From: Pseudomonas kairouanensis
GTDB taxonomy: Bacteria > Pseudomonadota > Gammaproteobacteria > Pseudomonadales > Pseudomonadaceae
NCBI RefSeq assembly: GCF_004682055.1
Contig: NZ_QUZU01000028.1
Location: forward strand, 1-64,000
DNA length: 64,000 nucleotides
Direction of reading: 5' to 3'
The notes below the pieces were generated by a model. The model had not been told where the DNA came from and searched no databases. It was given only the letters and a program-made list of their open reading frames with translations. Below, one piece after another: positions 54,495 through 62,124 of the stretch; positions within the stretch are counted from its first letter, which is position 1, and each line of letters opens with the position of its first letter. The position numbers and the translations under genes are program-made.

Positions 54495-54812
54495 TCAGCC
54501 GTGGTCCAGCCCCGCCAGCGACAGTAAGCGGTCGAGGACGCCTTCCGGCGCCGTGCCCGCAGGGTCGATGTTGTGCCAAAGCACCAGGGCGTCATCGGCA
54601 GTGGAAAATACAAAACACCCGTCGTACGCCAGGGCTTGTTCAAAGCGCCGTTCCAGCGCCCGTTGCACTTGCCTGGCTTGCAATGCCTCGCGGTTGATCT
54701 GCAGCGCCAGGCCTCGTTGCGCTCCGGCGTTCAGCATGCGCAACACGATGCCTTTTGACAGGGGCAGGTGAGTGGTCGCGCCACTCACCAGGTCATGCAG
54801 GCCAGGGGTCAT
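54495..54812 (-). CDS. hrpV: regulatory protein HrpV
   Basis: This 105-aa protein is at the end of the hrpF-G-hrcC-hrpT-V operon, the same place as P. syringae hrpV, whose product binds HrpS and blocks hrpL transcription until HrpG removes it. I start it at the ATG at 54812, overlapping hrpT by 4 nt. Assignment rests mainly on position and size; sequence conservation is weak. Confidence 0.75.
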   Translation of the reverse strand: MTPGLHDLVSGATTHLPLSKGIVLRMLNAGAQRGLALQINREALQARQVQRALERRFEQALAYDGCFVFSTADDALVLWHNIDPAGTAPEGVLDRLLSLAGLDHG

Positions 54813-55012
54813 CGTTCCAGAGAAATCGTCTGGTGATCCGAACGTTCGCCGGAAGGGCCGGGCTGGGTACGCATGTGTTCGGGCCACCAGATCACCATCG
54901 TATCGGCGCTCGATTGCGGACGGGAGCAGGAGTCGCCGCGGCAGGTAGAGGTACAGCTGGCCACGACCGGCAGCAGGCTTATCAGCGTGAGGCAACGCAG
55001 TAGGCGGATCAT
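54809..55012 (-). CDS. hrpT: outer-membrane lipoprotein HrpT (secretin pilotin)
   Basis: This 67-aa protein has a lipoprotein signal peptide MIRLLRCLTLISLLPVVASC with lipobox VASC and lipidated Cys20. HrpT is proposed to help the HrcC secretin insert in the outer membrane. It overlaps hrcC and hrpV by 4 nt each. Confidence 0.85.
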   Translation of the reverse strand: MIRLLRCLTLISLLPVVASCTSTCRGDSCSRPQSSADTMVIWWPEHMRTQPGPSGERSDHQTISLER

Positions 55013-57150
55013 TCTGGTTTCTTTCCGGTAGGTACGATCAAGGAGGGGCGCGAGACGCCGATGTGTTCGTCTTTGACCACTGGCCGCATGGCGATGAACA
55101 CTTCCGCTTCTTCACCCGGCTTGAGCCAGGCCCGTGGCCAGGCCGTTACTGCCAGTGTTTGTGAGTTGCTGCACTCTTTTTCATCGATGCGCACATGCCG
55201 GTCGTGTTGGTTGCGTAGCACCACCACCGCGACGTTGAACTGCGGGCCGCTGTACCACTGGCTGCGCTCGGGGTTGAGCGCGAGCAGGTCACGGGTCGAG
55301 CACAGGGTGTTCAGGCCCAGCGGCATAGGCGCCGCCATGAAGGCCTTGGGCACTTGCCCGCTGACCAGGGTGGCCAGTGCGTGGATCAGGTCATTGCGCT
55401 TGATCTCGGGGGCGTGAGGGGCCATGCGTCGGGCCAGGGGCTTGAGGGCGGCCTGCAGTTCTGCCTGGTCGGCTTGTGGCAAGTAGCGCGACGGGTCAGC
55501 CTGATCACCGATGACGCGCGGGGTGATGATAAACAGGCGCTCACGCCGGTTGTTCTTTCGTTCGGTGGATGAAAACAAGGCCTTGCCCAGCAGGGGAATA
55601 TCACCCAGAAGTGGGATCTTGTTGAGCTGGTCGGTGTTGTCCGTGACATGAAAACCACCCACCACCAGCGAGCGTTTTTCCGCCATTACCGCCTGGGTAC
55701 TGACCGAGCCCTTGCGCACATCGAGTTGGGTACGGTTGGGGTTGGATTCATCGAAATTGCCATCCTCGATGTTGACCGACAAATGAATCTGGTGGCTGCC
55801 ACGGGAGGTGATCACGCGAGGCTCCACCCGGAAACTGGTGCCAACGGTGACCGGCAGGATGGTTGCGATTTCGCTGCCCCCGGTGAGGTATTGCGTGCGG
55901 TTGAAGTCGATCACCGCCGGTTGGTTTTCCAGGGTCAGTACCGAGGGGTTGGACACCAGGGTCGCCAGGCCGCGCTGTTCCAGGGCCCTTACCGCAGCGA
56001 AGAAACCGTCCCGATTGTTGATCGACAGTTGCGATGAGGTGCCCGGTGCAATGTTGTTGACGCCACCTTGGAAGTTGCCGTTGCGAAAGCCCCAATTCAC
56101 GCCCAGTTCCCGCAGTTGGGTCCGTTCGATATCCAGAATGATGGCGTCGATTTCCACCAGCTTGCGCGCCACGTCGAGCTGGGTGATCAGGTCGCGGTAC
56201 ATGCCTTGGCGTTCCGGCAAGTCATAGATCATCACCGCGTTGTTGCGCACATCGGCCTCAACCCGAATACGACCAGGCGCTACCGCTGCCCGGGGGGTGA
56301 CGGCCACTGCGTTGTTGAGCGGCGCCTGGCTGGTCGGCTGGGCTAGCATCTGGCCCAGCAGCGGGTTGCCAAGCCTGGGGAAACCCTGGGCCAAGGGCAC
56401 CGCCGCCGCAGCGCCCGATGACGGCGCCTGGGTGACCTGCGACGTGGCCGAGCGAGGTTCGAGCAGCCCGCGCAGCATGCTGGCGACGCCGGGGATGATC
56501 ATCTTTTCACCCCGATAATCGATCTGACGGTCCGCGGCGTTTGCGAATTTCAACGAGTAGGTCAGCACGCTGTGCTTCTCGTCGGTTGAGCGACGCTGGC
56601 TGCTGAACTGCTTGATCTGCTCGATATAGCGCCTGGGGCCGGACACCAGCACCACGCCGTCCTCGGGCAGCTCCCCCCAGCCGAAGCGGCTGTCGAGCAA
56701 CCCGATATCGGTGAGCGCCTGCTTGAGGTCGCTCACGGTTTCGCTCGACACTTCCAGGCGTGCGGAGTCCTGTTGGTCCAGGGCGCTGATGTAGAGCGTA
56801 TTGTTGTACAGGTACCATTGGAAGCGATGTTCCACCCCCAGGCGGTCGAGCATCGACTGCGGGGTATTTGCGCGAATCTTGCCATTGACGTTGCCATCCA
56901 GCAGGCCTTCGATCTGCAATTGGATGCCGAAGGTCTGGGCGAAATCGTCGAGCACTTCGCGCAGCGGTTTGTGCTCGGCCTCGTAGGCGTAGGCCGTGTT
57001 TTTCCATTCGGCGGGGATGGCCGCCAGGCTGTTGTGCACCGGCAACAGCAACAACGGCAGGGCGAACAGGCTGCGCCAGCCGACGGGTTTTGTAACCGCA
57101 GCGAGCAAGCGTGAGTGCAAGCCAGCGTGCTTGGGGGTCTTGTTGTACAT
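55009..57150 (-). CDS. hrcC: outer-membrane secretin HrcC (SctC)
   Basis: This 713-aa protein has a signal peptide ending near LAA (about residue 44), N0/N1/N3 domains, and a C-terminal secretin domain with VGGFHVTDNTDQLNKIPLLG and KNNRRERLFIITPRVI. It forms the outer-membrane ring. A Gln/Ala/Pro-rich linker (about residues 230-280) lies between N1 and N3. Start ATG at 57150. Confidence 0.95.
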   Translation of the reverse strand: MYNKTPKHAGLHSRLLAAVTKPVGWRSLFALPLLLLPVHNSLAAIPAEWKNTAYAYEAEHKPLREVLDDFAQTFGIQLQIEGLLDGNVNGKIRANTPQSMLDRLGVEHRFQWYLYNNTLYISALDQQDSARLEVSSETVSDLKQALTDIGLLDSRFGWGELPEDGVVLVSGPRRYIEQIKQFSSQRRSTDEKHSVLTYSLKFANAADRQIDYRGEKMIIPGVASMLRGLLEPRSATSQVTQAPSSGAAAAVPLAQGFPRLGNPLLGQMLAQPTSQAPLNNAVAVTPRAAVAPGRIRVEADVRNNAVMIYDLPERQGMYRDLITQLDVARKLVEIDAIILDIERTQLRELGVNWGFRNGNFQGGVNNIAPGTSSQLSINNRDGFFAAVRALEQRGLATLVSNPSVLTLENQPAVIDFNRTQYLTGGSEIATILPVTVGTSFRVEPRVITSRGSHQIHLSVNIEDGNFDESNPNRTQLDVRKGSVSTQAVMAEKRSLVVGGFHVTDNTDQLNKIPLLGDIPLLGKALFSSTERKNNRRERLFIITPRVIGDQADPSRYLPQADQAELQAALKPLARRMAPHAPEIKRNDLIHALATLVSGQVPKAFMAAPMPLGLNTLCSTRDLLALNPERSQWYSGPQFNVAVVVLRNQHDRHVRIDEKECSNSQTLAVTAWPRAWLKPGEEAEVFIAMRPVVKDEHIGVSRPSLIVPTGKKPE

Positions 57151-57165
57151 GGCAGGTTCTCGGTT

Positions 57166-57585
57166 TCAGTGCAGCGGCTTACGTAGCGCCAAGGCCTGGC
57201 GCGTGTGCGCAGGTTTTGCCAGGCGAGCAACGATGCAACGCCAGGTGTCGCGTTGGTTGAGAAGTGCTTCGAGTGCGCTCATCAGATGGTTCAGGCTGCA
57301 GTCTCGTGCCAGCCCTTGCACCAGCCAGAGTTGGCCGGTGACCGGAGAAAGAGCCAGCGCCCCCTTGAAATGGGCCAGGCTGGCTTGCCCAAGACGTTGC
57401 CAGGCCTGCATCGGGTAGATGTCGAGGCCTGGATGCGTCAATTGAACACGCAGCACTACCTGAAGCTCATGGCACTGCAAGCTCAGCTCGTCGTCCTGTT
57501 CAAACAGCTGGACGTGCGGTTGGCGGCCGTCCAGGCAGTCGGCAAGGGGTTGGAGCCAACGGCTAGGCGCTGTTAGTGATGGCAA
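57166..57585 (-). CDS. hrpG: HrpG, chaperone-like regulator of HrpV
   Basis: This 139-aa protein lies between hrpF and hrcC, as in P. syringae, where HrpG binds HrpV and frees HrpS. The only usable upstream start in frame is a TTG at 57585, inside the end of hrpF. The C-terminal half (RDCSLNHLMSALEALLNQRD) looks helical. Identity is from order and size. Confidence 0.75.
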   Translation of the reverse strand: MPSLTAPSRWLQPLADCLDGRQPHVQLFEQDDELSLQCHELQVVLRVQLTHPGLDIYPMQAWQRLGQASLAHFKGALALSPVTGQLWLVQGLARDCSLNHLMSALEALLNQRDTWRCIVARLAKPAHTRQALALRKPLH

Positions 57586-57799
57586 ACTTCATCGTCTCTT
57601 GCAGGTAGGTCTGATAGGACGAACTCAGCGCCATGTCGGAAACAAGGCTGGATTTTATCTCGATCATTTGTTGAAAAAGCATCGCTCTTTCTTCGCTGTC
57701 TTCAGCGTCTTGAGCGCCGGCACTGATTTCACCGAAGCGCTTTTCGGCCTGTGCCATCTGCTTGTAGAGCCTTGGCAGTATGCGGTCATCACCAATCAC
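57563..57799 (-). CDS. hrpF: HrpF, small needle/pilin-chaperone-like protein
   Basis: This 78-aa helical protein is first after an hrp box. The GTG start at 57799 follows GGAG at 7 bases. It has the size and position of P. syringae HrpF, which resembles SctE/SctF co-chaperones. It overlaps hrpG by 23 nt. Confidence 0.8.
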   Translation of the reverse strand: MIGDDRILPRLYKQMAQAEKRFGEISAGAQDAEDSEERAMLFQQMIEIKSSLVSDMALSSSYQTYLQETMKFAITNSA

Positions 57800-57812
57800 G
57801 GGATTTTCTCCA

Positions 57813-58451
57813 TTAGGTTGCTACCTCATGTGTGGCCGCTGATGTGTAACGGGTTCCATCGGCCGACTCATGGTGGCTGGACGACTTGGGTATCAGTTGG
57901 TCAAGTGCGTCGACCCAATTGATATGAAACCCGCCGTCGTCTGTTTCGAGCATCAACGATTGGGCGGCCATTTCACTTTCGACTCGGAGTGTCCAAGGCA
58001 CCTCGCCCAGGCGAGCAAGCCATTGCTCGACAGCGTCCCGGTCCAGTGGGTGGCACAGCAGAGTCGCCTGGATGGGGGGCAGTTGCGCAGCCAGCAATTG
58101 GTCGAGCAATGCCGTGACGCGTTGAGCGGGCGGCGTTTCATCGAGCAAGCCCCGGATAACCGTGTTGATCACCGACGTGGCAACCTGTTCCAGGTTTTTG
58201 TGCATCGCCTGGCGTTCGGCCTCCCAGCGTTGTAGCTGGGCATTGGCACGCTGCCAGAATTGCTCGCCCGCGCTGTCGAGCACGCTCTGGCACTGGTCTT
58301 GAGCTTGTCGCAAAAGCGTTTGTGCCTGGGCCTTGGTGTGTTCGAGCAACTGACAGGCCTGGGTGTAGTCCTTCAGCATTTCCCGAGGAACCAGTGTCGT
58401 TGGTGGGTTGGTGGTAACGGTGTGAAGCTCGATTCTGTGGGCACAGATCAT
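57813..58451 (-). CDS. hrpE: stator protein HrpE (SctL)
   Basis: This 212-aa protein has a central coiled coil (about residues 45-100) and the SctL/FliH C-terminal region. SctL dimers hold the ATPase to the sorting platform. I begin at the ATG at 58451 (MICAHRIELHT), 13 bases after the hrpD stop; ATG at 58487 would overlap hrpD. An hrp box for the next operon lies inside its 3' end. Confidence 0.85.
   Translation of the reverse strand: MICAHRIELHTVTTNPPTTLVPREMLKDYTQACQLLEHTKAQAQTLLRQAQDQCQSVLDSAGEQFWQRANAQLQRWEAERQAMHKNLEQVATSVINTVIRGLLDETPPAQRVTALLDQLLAAQLPPIQATLLCHPLDRDAVEQWLARLGEVPWTLRVESEMAAQSLMLETDDGGFHINWVDALDQLIPKSSSHHESADGTRYTSAATHEVAT
57829..57857 (-). promoter_or_regulatory. hrp box upstream of hrpF, inside hrpE
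   Basis: The minus strand reads GGAACC (57852-57857), 16 bases, CCACACA (57829-57835). It ends 29 bases before the hrpF start and predicts an internal promoter for hrpF-hrpG-hrcC-hrpT-hrpV. Confidence 0.9.
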
Positions 58452-58464
58452 AAGGGGGCTCTCA

Positions 58465-59010
58465 CTAAGGCCGGCGTGGGATTTCATCGAAAGTGGTTGA
58501 GGTTGCACGCCAGAGCGCGGCTTGCCAAAGCGTGGTCAGACGATCATGGGTGGTGGCCAGCCTGGGGAGTTTTTCCAGCTCCAGCACCCGTTGGCATGCA
58601 AAGCTCAAGCGCAGCCGCTGCCAGAGTGCTGGTGAGACCCAGGCGCGCAGGCAATGCAGCGGATCGTCGAAGTTCACTGGAATAGGGTCGGGCGCCAGTG
58701 CCTTGGTCAGGCGTTGGCACCAGAGGCGCTGTTCCTCGTTCAATCGGTTGTCGTGGCTGCAATTGCACACCTCTTTAACCAGCATAAGCACGAGGTCCCG
58801 CTGTAGGGTGTCGAGCAGCACCAGTTGCAACACGACGGCACAAGGGGGAGGGGGAAGCTCAGGTACTATCCCGAAGAGTCGGCTTACCTGTTGATGATGG
58901 CTGCGTGAAAGTTCGGCCGTGTCATCAAAACCAATCTGCCTGCTCCAGTCGCGATGAGCGTGCTTCCAAGGGAAAGCCCACCAGCGTACCCAAGTGACAT
59001 CGTTACTCAT
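58465..59010 (-). CDS. hrpD: HrpD, sorting-platform accessory (SctK)
   Basis: This 181-aa protein lies between hrcJ and hrpE, the HrpD/SctK position. It starts MSNDVTWVRWWAFPW and is rich in Trp and Leu. SctK proteins link the sorting platform to the membrane rings. It overlaps hrcJ by 8 nt. Weak conservation; the call is mainly from order. Confidence 0.8.
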   Translation of the reverse strand: MSNDVTWVRWWAFPWKHAHRDWSRQIGFDDTAELSRSHHQQVSRLFGIVPELPPPPCAVVLQLVLLDTLQRDLVLMLVKEVCNCSHDNRLNEEQRLWCQRLTKALAPDPIPVNFDDPLHCLRAWVSPALWQRLRLSFACQRVLELEKLPRLATTHDRLTTLWQAALWRATSTTFDEIPRRP

Positions 59011-59788
59011 GAATGTGTGCGATGGCGGGCTGCGGTGGGGAAGTGTTTGCAACCCTGCGACGCCAGAATAACCAACCAGAGCCGCCCGCTACGAGTGCGA
59101 TCAGGGGGGCAATAAGGCTGGTGCGCCAGAAACCGAGGTCTTGCTCCGGTACCAGGAAAGGCCCTAGATAGCTTAGTTGTTGCTGCTCTTGATAAGCCGT
59201 TGCCGGCACGAAGACAACGGTCAGCTTTTGTGTGTTTTCTATTGCTGAAGCCATGCCGGGAATGCTACTGGCCACCATCCTGCGCACACGAGGTTGAATA
59301 TTATCGGGGTCCAGGCGCGGATCATGCTTGATGAACACGGAGGCGGACGCTGGCTGTACGGGTTCGCCGGGTGCCACGCGCTCGGGTAACACCACATGCA
59401 CGCGCGCGACGATCACGCCATCGATTTTAGACAGCGTGGCTTCCAGTTCCTGGGACAGTGCATAGATGTAACGAGCCCGCTCTTCCAGTGGCGTGGAAAT
59501 TACCCCCTCCTTGCGAAAGATATCGCCCAATGTCGAACGGGCGACCTTGGGCAGGCCGACGGCCTCCAGTGTGCGCACAGCCCGGCTGATGTCATCGGCG
59601 CGGACCCGAACGACCACGCCATCTTTTGCCGGGATTTTCTGCGCGCGGATCTGCTTGTCGGCAAGCTCAGCGATGACTTCGTTGGCTTCCTGCTCCGAAA
59701 GCTGGCGATGGAGTTCCACGCTTTCACCACAGGCCGTCAGCATTAACATGGATGAACACATGAGTACGATGAAGAGATTGCGATGCAT
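59003..59788 (-). CDS. hrcJ: inner-membrane ring lipoprotein HrcJ (SctJ)
   Basis: This 261-aa protein starts at the ATG at 59788. The lipoprotein signal has LTAC with Cys20, two ring-building domains follow (RSTLGDIFRKEGVISTPLEE and RVHVVLPER are conserved), and there is a C-terminal membrane segment (about 220-240) with a short cytoplasmic tail. It forms the inner ring of the inner-membrane base. Confidence 0.94.
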   Translation of the reverse strand: MHRNLFIVLMCSSMLMLTACGESVELHRQLSEQEANEVIAELADKQIRAQKIPAKDGVVVRVRADDISRAVRTLEAVGLPKVARSTLGDIFRKEGVISTPLEERARYIYALSQELEATLSKIDGVIVARVHVVLPERVAPGEPVQPASASVFIKHDPRLDPDNIQPRVRRMVASSIPGMASAIENTQKLTVVFVPATAYQEQQQLSYLGPFLVPEQDLGFWRTSLIAPLIALVAGGSGWLFWRRRVANTSPPQPAIAHIHE

Positions 59789-59792
59789 GCGG

Positions 59793-60146
59793 CTATCCCA
59801 TGGTGGCGACTTTATCGACGCTCTTGACCAATAGGCCCAGCATCTTGACGCGTGCCACCACATCAAGATTTGCAGTGGCCATCAACTCGGGCAATGCGTG
59901 GGCTTCCTTGGTTTTTTTGTTGAGCATCGTGTCGCGTGTGCCTCTTTTTATGCGTTTGGAAGCCGCCGTCGACTCAGGAGCGTGCGCGGCAAACAGGCCG
60001 GACGCAACGCCGTTGCCGGTTTGTCCGGTAGTGCTCAGTTGCGCGTTGAAAAAACTGATGTCCGAAGTCTCGTCCAGGGCAGCAGGCGTATGAGACTGGG
60101 TCGTAGAGGTGTCGTTTTCCGAAAGCTCTGTGCTGTTAATGTACAT
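59793..60146 (-). CDS. hrpB: inner rod/pilus base protein HrpB (SctI)
   Basis: This 117-aa protein directly precedes hrcJ, as SctI genes do. The C-terminal third (NLDVVARVKMLGLLVKSVDK) is the SctI-like helix. The ATG at 60146 has a strong GGGAGG. The N-terminal half is Ser/Thr-rich and unstructured. Confidence 0.82.
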   Translation of the reverse strand: MYINSTELSENDTSTTQSHTPAALDETSDISFFNAQLSTTGQTGNGVASGLFAAHAPESTAASKRIKRGTRDTMLNKKTKEAHALPELMATANLDVVARVKMLGLLVKSVDKVATMG

Positions 60147-60194
60147 ATGAACCTCCCTAGAACATCTATCGGTCGTTGCCCCCGATGATCGTGA

Positions 60195-60227
60195 CGACCT
60201 CCTCAACCGGATCTGCCAAGGAGGTCG
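60195..60227. other. stem-loop between pilin candidate and hrpB
   Basis: CGACCTCCT and AGGAGGTCG form a 9-bp stem with a 15-base loop, 8 bases after the stop of the 57-aa gene. There is no T run. It could protect the upstream pilin-candidate mRNA or thin out transcription into hrpB. Confidence 0.6.
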
Positions 60228-60234
60228 ATGGTGC

Positions 60235-60408
60235 TTAGGCGAATCGCAGCGATTTCACACGGCCCGCTTTTGCTGTGGTGAGTTCCTGTTCGGCCGTTTT
60301 TGCCGCTTCGTCCACAATTTTCTTTTCTTTCTCTGCGTTGATTTGGTCAAGTTTTGCCTGGTTGCCGGCACTGTTCACGCCAGAGCCAACAGGAGCGATA
60401 GAGGACAT
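60235..60408 (-). CDS. 57-aa protein, candidate Hrp pilin (HrpA-like)
   Basis: This tiny hydrophilic protein starts MSSIAPVGSGVNSAGNQ and continues as a charged Ala/Lys/Glu helix (about residues 18-50). The ATG at 60408 has AAAGGTGA upstream. It is the first gene after an hrp box and directly before hrpB, which is where hrpA (pilin) lies in P. syringae. A stem-loop follows it, as is common for abundant pilin mRNAs. P. syringae HrpA is about twice as long, and pilins vary greatly, so sequence alone does not prove the role. Alternative: a small secreted or regulatory protein. Confidence 0.55.
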   Translation of the reverse strand: MSSIAPVGSGVNSAGNQAKLDQINAEKEKKIVDEAAKTAEQELTTAKAGRVKSLRFA

Positions 60409-60500
60409 AGGGTCACCTTTGTGTACGTTCTGATGGGAGTGCTGACAGCGCTTGTGAGGCATCGCCAGCGTTTTGAGCAACCTTGAGCGTGCTCGCTTTT

Positions 60501-60529
60501 TGCGTGGTCATGGGCCCGTGGTTCGTTCC
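60501..60529 (-). promoter_or_regulatory. hrp box upstream of the pilin candidate
   Basis: The minus strand reads GGAACG (60524-60529), 16 bases, CCACGCA (60501-60507). One base differs from the GGAACC consensus. It ends 92 bases before the ATG at 60408, giving a long leader. Confidence 0.8.
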
Positions 60530-60876
60530 TGATTCATCTAAGATAACTATATGAAAATATTTCTCTTTAGGTTCGGGTTCTTATCTATATGTGTTGTTGC
60601 TGGATATGGCGATGTAAGTGAGTTCGTATTGGATGCTTTTAGTTGCTTTTTCTTGTTCGTAGCAGGGCTTTTCTGGTGGTTTATTGCAACGATTTTTTGG
60701 GTTGGTTTGCACTGGCTGTTGTTGTGTTTTGTTGATGCTGGTGAATGAGTTTATGAAGTTGCTGATGGATATAAGGCACATGGTTAATGTCCTGTTTTTG
60801 GTGGGCGAGGTGCGGTGAAAATGGATCGGTGTAAACACTGTGTGAACGGTATTTTTCAGAGCGTTCCCGTTCGCTG
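60530..60876. other. AT-rich gap between hrp box and hrpS-like gene
   Basis: This stretch is much richer in A+T than the rest. A plus-strand frame (60551-60748, 65 aa, very hydrophobic) is open, but it has no convincing ribosome-binding site, so I do not call it a gene. No harpin (hrpZ) or second regulator gene is present. It may hold upstream promoter sequences or remnants of a deletion. Confidence 0.5.
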
Positions 60877-61791
60877 TTAAAGTGATATTTCCAGTTGTTT
60901 CATCCGATGGTAGAGCGTGCGCTTGGCGACGCCTAGTTCTTCTGCCGCACTGTCGACTTTGTGCTCATGGCGATGTAATGATTCCTCAATCAATGCTTTC
61001 TCTATTTGTTGCAGGCGCGCCTTTAAGTTTGTGTTGGCCTGGTAGGTGTTTCCCAAGGGGAGGGGAGGCAAGCCCAATACGAAGCGTTTGGCGGCTGAGC
61101 GAAGCTCACGGACATTACCGTGCCACCGGTGGCAGAGGAGTTGCTGAAGCAGCGTGCCGGCAGGTGTCAACACCGGGCATTTGAACGCATCGGCCTCTTG
61201 TTTGATCATGGCGAGAAACAAGGGAATGATGCGCTCCCGGCGCTCGCTCAATGGGGGAAGCTGGATATTGACCACATTGAGACGAAAATACAGATCGCGT
61301 CGAAAGGTCCCGCGTTCCACCATGTCATGCAGGGAGTGCTGGGCCGAGGCGATGACGCGCATATCCACCTGGATGAACCGGGTCGAGCCCAGGCGCTCGA
61401 TACCACGACACTCCAGCACCCGCAGCAGCTTGGCTTGCAGCGACAGTGGCATGCTATCGATTTCATCGAGGTACAAAGTGCCCAAGTGGGCGGCTTCTAC
61501 AAAGCCGGCTCGCGATTGCATCGCACCGGTATAGGCGCCGCTGTTGACGCCGAACAATTGGCTTTCGGCCAGGGTTTCCGGGATAGCGGCACAATTGACC
61601 GCAACAAAGTTTCCTTTACGACCGGATAAACAATGTATGCGTTGCGCCAAGGTGTCCTTGCCCGTGCCGGTTTCTCCGAGTAACAGAACATCAATATTAA
61701 GTGGGGCTGTGCTGTTGACTGTGGACTCGATCAGAGGGCAGTCAATGAAAGAGACATCGGTAGCGGACATGTGTTGATCAAGGGCCGACAT
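60877..61791 (-). CDS. hrpS: sigma-54 enhancer-binding protein, HrpR/HrpS type (RspR)
   Basis: This 304-aa AAA+ activator has no receiver domain, like HrpR and HrpS. Walker A is GETGTGKD (residues 39-46), the sigma-54 contact loop is GAYTGA (85-90, a variant of GAFTGA), and Walker B is GTLYLDEID. A C-terminal Fis-type helix-turn-helix (VDSAAEELGVAKRTLYHRM) binds DNA. It should activate the sigma-54 promoter of hrpL. Only one such gene is in the cluster, while P. syringae uses an HrpR-HrpS heterohexamer. The ATG at 61791 has GGAG 10 bases upstream. Confidence 0.92.
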   Translation of the reverse strand: MSALDQHMSATDVSFIDCPLIESTVNSTAPLNIDVLLLGETGTGKDTLAQRIHCLSGRKGNFVAVNCAAIPETLAESQLFGVNSGAYTGAMQSRAGFVEAAHLGTLYLDEIDSMPLSLQAKLLRVLECRGIERLGSTRFIQVDMRVIASAQHSLHDMVERGTFRRDLYFRLNVVNIQLPPLSERRERIIPLFLAMIKQEADAFKCPVLTPAGTLLQQLLCHRWHGNVRELRSAAKRFVLGLPPLPLGNTYQANTNLKARLQQIEKALIEESLHRHEHKVDSAAEELGVAKRTLYHRMKQLEISL

Positions 61792-62077
61792 ATTGTTAGT
61801 GCTCCAATACTGTTGCCACCTCGCGGGGTGCAAAGTAAATCGGAAAATATCAATGTTGTCATCGTGTTTGCAAGAAGAGGCGGGCGTACAAGATTCGGGA
61901 TAGGAAAGTTTCCAGAAAGTGCAAGGTGTGGTGGCTGGCTTGTGATCTTCTTAGTGTAGGGTAAGTCTTAAAAAACCGAGGAGTTATTCGGGTTGTTACT
62001 GTGATTAAGTTGAAAATGGCTGGTTTAAGGTTTGGTTGAAAGTGTGTTTGAGTATGTCGATATAATAATGAGTACAC
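61792..62077. other. AT-rich region upstream of hrpS, downstream of ychF
   Basis: About 290 AT-rich bases hold the promoter region of the hrpS-like gene. The region contains a near-miss to a sigma-54 site (TGGCAA-N5-TTGG) but no clean one. No open reading frame is convincing. Confidence 0.5.
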
Positions 62078-62107
62078 AAAAAAGCCGATGCAGAGCATCG
62101 GCTTTTT
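62078..62107 (-). terminator. intrinsic terminator after ychF
   Basis: AAAAAAGCCGATGC, loop AGA, then GCATCGGCTTTTT forms a GC-rich stem flanked by A/T runs, so it can stop transcription in both directions. It lies 17 bases after the ychF stop. Confidence 0.92.
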
Positions 62108-62124
62108 ATTCGCAGCGGTGACGC

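Noticed and set aside
58390-58420. GGAACC on the plus strand near 58386 as an extra hrp box
   Set aside because: No CCAC follows at 15 or 16 bases.
60551-60748. 65-aa hydrophobic plus-strand frame
   Set aside because: No ribosome-binding site and an AT-rich stretch where chance hydrophobic codons (TTT, TTG) are expected; kept only as a remark.
61792-61830. Possible sigma-54 promoter for the hrpS-like gene (TGGCAA-N5-TTGG)
   Set aside because: The -12 element reads GG and not the essential GC.
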